Assembly (NCBI GenBank): GCA_965371245.1
Contig: CBDUXT010000039.1
Location: 1-50,277, forward strand
DNA length: 50,277 nt
Source: CBDUXT01 sp965371245
GTDB lineage: Bacteria; Planctomycetota; Phycisphaerae; UBA1845
Direction: 5' to 3'
The translations under genes were made by a program, and so were the position numbers. This document shows positions 45,787-50,277 of the stretch, one piece after another (within the stretch, counting starts at the first letter, position 1; every line of letters begins with the position of its first letter). The notes under the pieces were generated by a model, which did no database searches, was not told where the DNA came from, and saw only the letters and a list, made by a program, of their open reading frames with translations.

Positions 45787-45912
45787 GTCAGAGCCGTGGG
45801 CGCAAGCCCACGGACACCGTGCGAACAAGCACGGCGTTTCCACGATACCAGACCGGTCACAGGGCTCGCGCCCTGTGCTCTGAGAACCGCCCGCCGATTC
45901 GGTCATGCACCC
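45787..45912. repeat. family A palindromic element, copy 5, with 3' flank
   Basis: Outer ends GTCAGAGC (45787) and GCTCTG (45877-45882). Arms: CCGTGGGC-GCAA-GCCCACGG, a middle CCGTGC-GAACAA-GCACGG, and CACAGGGC-TCGC-GCCCTGTG, all perfect. The flank to 45912 ends CGATTCGGTCATGCACCC, and this flank plus the last arm recur inverted at 50224-50277. Confidence 0.8.
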
Positions 45913-46060
45913 GCCGCTTTGCTCCCTTACGCCCGCGGCTTGACAACACTGCCGTATCGTCTTACCCGTCTGTCGTGGCGCAACGGCGTGCCATAGCGGT
46001 TTTCGTTACGATCCGCCTTTCTTGACGACGAGCCTGCGACTGTGGATGTTGGGGAATCCG

Positions 46061-46079
46061 CGCGGGCTGGAAGCCCGCG
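46061..46079. repeat. single palindromic arm before glyS
   Basis: CGCGGGCT-GGA-AGCCCGCG, the exact reverse complement of the arm at 45610-45628; the two enclose the family A copy and could pair over 430 bases. Confidence 0.6.
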
Positions 46080-46145
46080 GGTCGGCCGTTGGCCGCTGCG
46101 CAGGGCAGCGGTCTGTTGGAAAGCTTACAAGAACGGAATCATTGC

Positions 46146-47774
<1,629 letters not shown>

Positions 47775-47812
47775 CGGCGTGGTGCCGCGAAACATGTGAA
47801 GCGATGGCCGAT

Positions 47813-47897
47813 CCGAGCCGCGCCCGTAAGAAAGCGGTTGTCCGAGGCAGGACCGGCCCTCAGGTGTCCGCTCCCTTACGGTCGCGGCTCGGTTTTT
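47813..47897 (+). terminator. family F inverted pair with T tract after glyS
   Basis: CCGAGCCGCG-CCGTAAG-AGCGG on the left and CCGCT-CTTACGG-CGCGGCTCGG on the right are inverted repeats matching at 22 of 25 positions across 80 bases. TTTTT follows at once (47893-47897), giving terminator form. The gap 47775-48090 otherwise holds nothing recognisable. Confidence 0.5.
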
Positions 47898-48090
47898 CCC
47901 GACCCATCGAACGAAATGTGTCGGAGGCCGGTTCGACGCCTGATGCGATGGATCGCCGTCGGCTTGATGGATGGTTTGGGAGTTTGTCTTGGGTCGCTCG
48001 CGGTTAACCAAGCGTGATAGAAAACGAGCAGCCGCTCAGAGCCGTGGCGGCGCGTTCGGTCACGTCGGGTCACACAACGTTCGAGCGACC

Positions 48091-49968
48091 ATGATGGGCA
48101 GGCCCAGCCGTTGGGCTCCGATCCTGCTACTCATTGTGGGGTGGGCGGCACATTTCAACGGCGTGTACGGCACGTTCGTGTTCGACGACTCCAATCGCAT
48201 CCTGGACAACCCGCGCATTCAGCAGGTCAACTGGGAAACGGTGAGCGGGCGGCGGCCCGTGGTCGATCTGACCCTCGCCATGAACTATGCGGCCGCCGGC
48301 ACGGGGAGGCCGCTGTCACCGCGCGGCTTCCACGTCGTCAATCTGGCGATTCACCTACTGGCCTCGCTGACGCTGTTCGGCCTGGTTCGACGAACCCTGT
48401 GCCTGGACGCCGTTGGAGAGTCGTTCCGCGAGGCGTCCACGCCGCTCGCTCTGGTGATCGCGGCGATCTGGGTGGTGCATCCGCTTCAGACGGGCAGCGT
48501 GACGTATCTGATTCAGCGCGCCGAATCGATCATGGGCCTTTTCTATCTCCTGACGCTCTACTTGTTCCTTCGAGGGGCTTGCTCAAACAGCGGGCTCTTC
48601 TGGTTTGTGGCTGCCGTCGCGTGCAGCGCGCTGGGGATGTGCAGCAAGGCCGTGATGATCACCGCACCGGTGACGGTGCTGATCTTCGACCTGCTCCTCG
48701 TTTCGCGCGGGCTGTCCGTGGCGATGCGCCGGCGGTGGGGGCTTTATGCGGGGTTGGCCGCAACCTGGTTTTTGCTTCTTGCGACGGATGTCGCCCCCGG
48801 GGTTCTTTCCACTGGTCGCAGCGGCGCGACCGTCGGGTTTTCGGTCAAAGGCATCGCGCCCATCGAGTATCTGCTCACCCAGGCCGGCGTGCTGACCCAC
48901 TACCTGTCTCTTACGTTCTGGCCACGACCGCTCTGCCTGGACCATGGCTGGCCGACCGCGAGCGGCGTCAACGGCGTTTTGCTCCCCCTGCTCGTCGTCC
49001 TGGCCGCGCTCGGCGGGACGGCATGGGCTGTCGCGCGGAAGTCGGCGCTGGGCTTGGCCGGTGCTTGGTTTTTCATCATCCTCGCGCCAACGTCGAGCGT
49101 CGTCCCGATCAAGGACGCGATGTTCGAACATCGCATGTATCTTCCGCTTGCGGGCGTCGTGTGCATCGCTGTCGCGGCCGGGTTTGCCGGACTGGGCTAT
49201 CTGGCAGTTCGGCTGACATGGAGCCACGCGACCCGTCGCGGCGCGGGTGTTGCGATCGCCACTGCCGTTATTTTGGCACTAGGCGTCGGGACGATGTTGC
49301 GCAACCGCGACTACCTCAGCGAGTTCGGCATGTGGCAAGACGTGCTCACCAAACGCCCCGAAAATGCTCGGGCGCACATGGGTTTTGGCACGGCGCTGTT
49401 CGCGCGAGCCATGCAGTCGCCCGATGGGAAGGCCTCGACGCGTGCGCGGGGGCTCTTTGGGCGGGCCGAGGCGTCGTTCCGCCGCTGCGTGGTTCTGCGG
49501 CCCCGCTTCCCGGACGGTCACTACAACCTCGGCAACGCGCTGGCCGAACTGGGCAGACTTGACGAGGCGGTCGTCGCCTATCGCGAGGCGGTCCGGCTGA
49601 AGCCGTCATACACCAAGGCCCATTACAACCTCGGTAACGCCCTGAAGCGACAGAACCGCCTAACCGAAGCCGTGGTCTCGTATCAGGCGGCGATTTCGTT
49701 GCAGCGCGGTCACATTTCGGCGCGCACGAATCTGGGCAGCACGCTCAAGCTCCTCGGGCGCATCGACGAGGCAATTCAGCAGTATCAGCGTGTCCTGAAG
49801 TTGGACCCGCGTCACGCCAACGCCCATTTTCACCTCGGCGATGCCTATCGCATGAAGGGCCGACTTGATGACGCGGTCCGACAGTTCGAGGCCGCCCTCG
49901 CGAGCAAACCGGGTCACGCTTCCGCCACGCGGTTGCTTGCGCAGGTACGCGCGGAGATGGGTTCGTAG
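48091..49968 (+). CDS. TMTC-like membrane protein with C-terminal TPR repeats
   Basis: The 625-residue protein has an N-terminal membrane domain of about ten helices (1-410), starting WAPILLLIVGWAAHFNGVYGTFVFDDSNRILDNPRI, a motif seen in the TMTC/GT-C O-mannosyltransferase-like family, with the DD pair in VFDDSN. A cytosolic or periplasmic TPR array follows: four repeats at about 488-620 (FPDGHYNLGNALAELGRLDEA, YTKAHYNLGNALKRQNRLTEA, ISARTNLGSTLKLLGRIDEA, HANAHFHLGDAYRMKGRLDDA). Bacterial members are uncharacterised. The ATG at 48091 is followed by a second ATG; the frame open to 47971 adds 40 residues with no membrane features. Confidence 0.85.
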   Translation: MMGRPSRWAPILLLIVGWAAHFNGVYGTFVFDDSNRILDNPRIQQVNWETVSGRRPVVDLTLAMNYAAAGTGRPLSPRGFHVVNLAIHLLASLTLFGLVRRTLCLDAVGESFREASTPLALVIAAIWVVHPLQTGSVTYLIQRAESIMGLFYLLTLYLFLRGACSNSGLFWFVAAVACSALGMCSKAVMITAPVTVLIFDLLLVSRGLSVAMRRRWGLYAGLAATWFLLLATDVAPGVLSTGRSGATVGFSVKGIAPIEYLLTQAGVLTHYLSLTFWPRPLCLDHGWPTASGVNGVLLPLLVVLAALGGTAWAVARKSALGLAGAWFFIILAPTSSVVPIKDAMFEHRMYLPLAGVVCIAVAAGFAGLGYLAVRLTWSHATRRGAGVAIATAVILALGVGTMLRNRDYLSEFGMWQDVLTKRPENARAHMGFGTALFARAMQSPDGKASTRARGLFGRAEASFRRCVVLRPRFPDGHYNLGNALAELGRLDEAVVAYREAVRLKPSYTKAHYNLGNALKRQNRLTEAVVSYQAAISLQRGHISARTNLGSTLKLLGRIDEAIQQYQRVLKLDPRHANAHFHLGDAYRMKGRLDDAVRQFEAALASKPGHASATRLLAQVRAEMGS

Positions 49969-50046
49969 GCACTACCAGCCAACACGGCAGATGTCAGACG
50001 GAGTATGTGGCCCATGCCCCGCGACCGGCTGGTAGAGGTTGGCACT

Positions 50047-50075
50047 GTGTGGCACCGGCTTCCAGCCGGTGGTGA
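50047..50075. repeat. family B half element
   Basis: GTGTGGCA followed by the arm CCGGCTTCCAGCCGG; the second half was not found. It lies in the last gap, 49969-50277, which holds no supported gene. Confidence 0.55.
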
Positions 50076-50223
50076 CGCGGGCTGGGTATGTGTCCATCGT
50101 CAGCATGACCTGGTGCGCCTCAACTCCTGTAGCGAGCAGTACTCCGGTAGGGAGCGGCGCCAGCGCGGGTCTTGGAGGTTTTCGCAGACCAAGAGCCCCA
50201 CCGGGGGTTGATCTTTGGTTACC

Positions 50224-50277
50224 GGGTGCATGACCGAATCGGCGGGCAGTTTTCAGAGCACAGGGCGCGAGCCCTGT
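50224..50277. repeat. family A element cut by window end, inverted match to 45858-45912
   Basis: It begins GGGTGCATGACCGAATCG and contains CAGAGC and the arm CACAGGGC-GCGA-GCCCTGT up to the last base. As its reverse complement it matches the last arm and 3' flank of the 45787 copy with about two differences in the 38-base flank. Confidence 0.75.

Overview
The window reads as high-GC bacterial chromosome, probably from a planctomycete-like lineage. This rests on the mix of housekeeping genes, the many zinc-ribbon, exported and polytopic membrane proteins of unknown role, the TMTC-like TPR protein, the large metzincin-type metalloprotease with a signal peptide, and the heavy load of intergenic palindromic repeats. 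No rRNA, tRNA, CRISPR array, transposase or phage gene was recognised. The phylum call is inference from gene content, not from a marker phylogeny.

Layout. 1-1.35 kb: a gene-free start and the 3' remnant of a cation:proton antiporter. 1.35-4.8 kb: gatE-gatD on the minus strand, encoding the two subunits of the archaeal-type Glu-tRNA(Gln) amidotransferase. This is the most surprising content of the window for a bacterium. 5.2-7.4 kb: pheA-aroF (aromatic amino acid entry and the phenylalanine branch). 7.6-14.9 kb: a minus-strand run rich in protein-folding genes (groEL, groES, a second groEL, dnaJ, grpE) followed by the zinc-ribbon proteins FmdB and YacG and a membrane protein. 15.4-17.8 kb: a GNAT acetyltransferase and a two-gene AAA ATPase/TOPRIM-like cassette of the kind seen in defence systems. 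17.8-24.9 kb: plus-strand genes for a TIM-barrel-like protein, an M48 protease, a FolD homologue with altered active-site residues, an exported protein, YceH and Hsp20. 25-28.7 kb: membrane proteins and a lower-GC two-gene coiled-coil cassette lying between two direct copies of an intergenic repeat. 29.1-32.7 kb: carB. 33-39.4 kb: membrane protein, methyltransferase, SGNH hydrolase, polytopic membrane protein and SDR reductase. 39.5-42.1 kb: rpsU and hslVU. 42.2-50 kb: lipoprotein, metalloprotease, glycyl-tRNA synthetase and a TMTC-like TPR protein.

How it fits together. Proteostasis is a theme: GroEL/GroES, DnaJ/GrpE, Hsp20, HslUV and M48 are all present, while dnaK is absent from the window. 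Aminoacyl-tRNA supply is represented by GatDE and GlyRS. Most gaps between genes are occupied by short palindromic elements in at least seven families (named A to H below). Several families share one plan: terminal inverted repeats enclosing two smaller self-complementary arms. In family A the arms differ between copies by compensatory base changes. One element (family D) has perfect 16-bp terminal inverted repeats and ends five bases before a start codon.

Start codons were often moved inward from the longest open frame, using homology, ribosome binding sites, signal peptides or the position of repeats. Coordinates of repeats and regulatory sites were read by eye. Comparisons with known proteins are from memory, with no database search.
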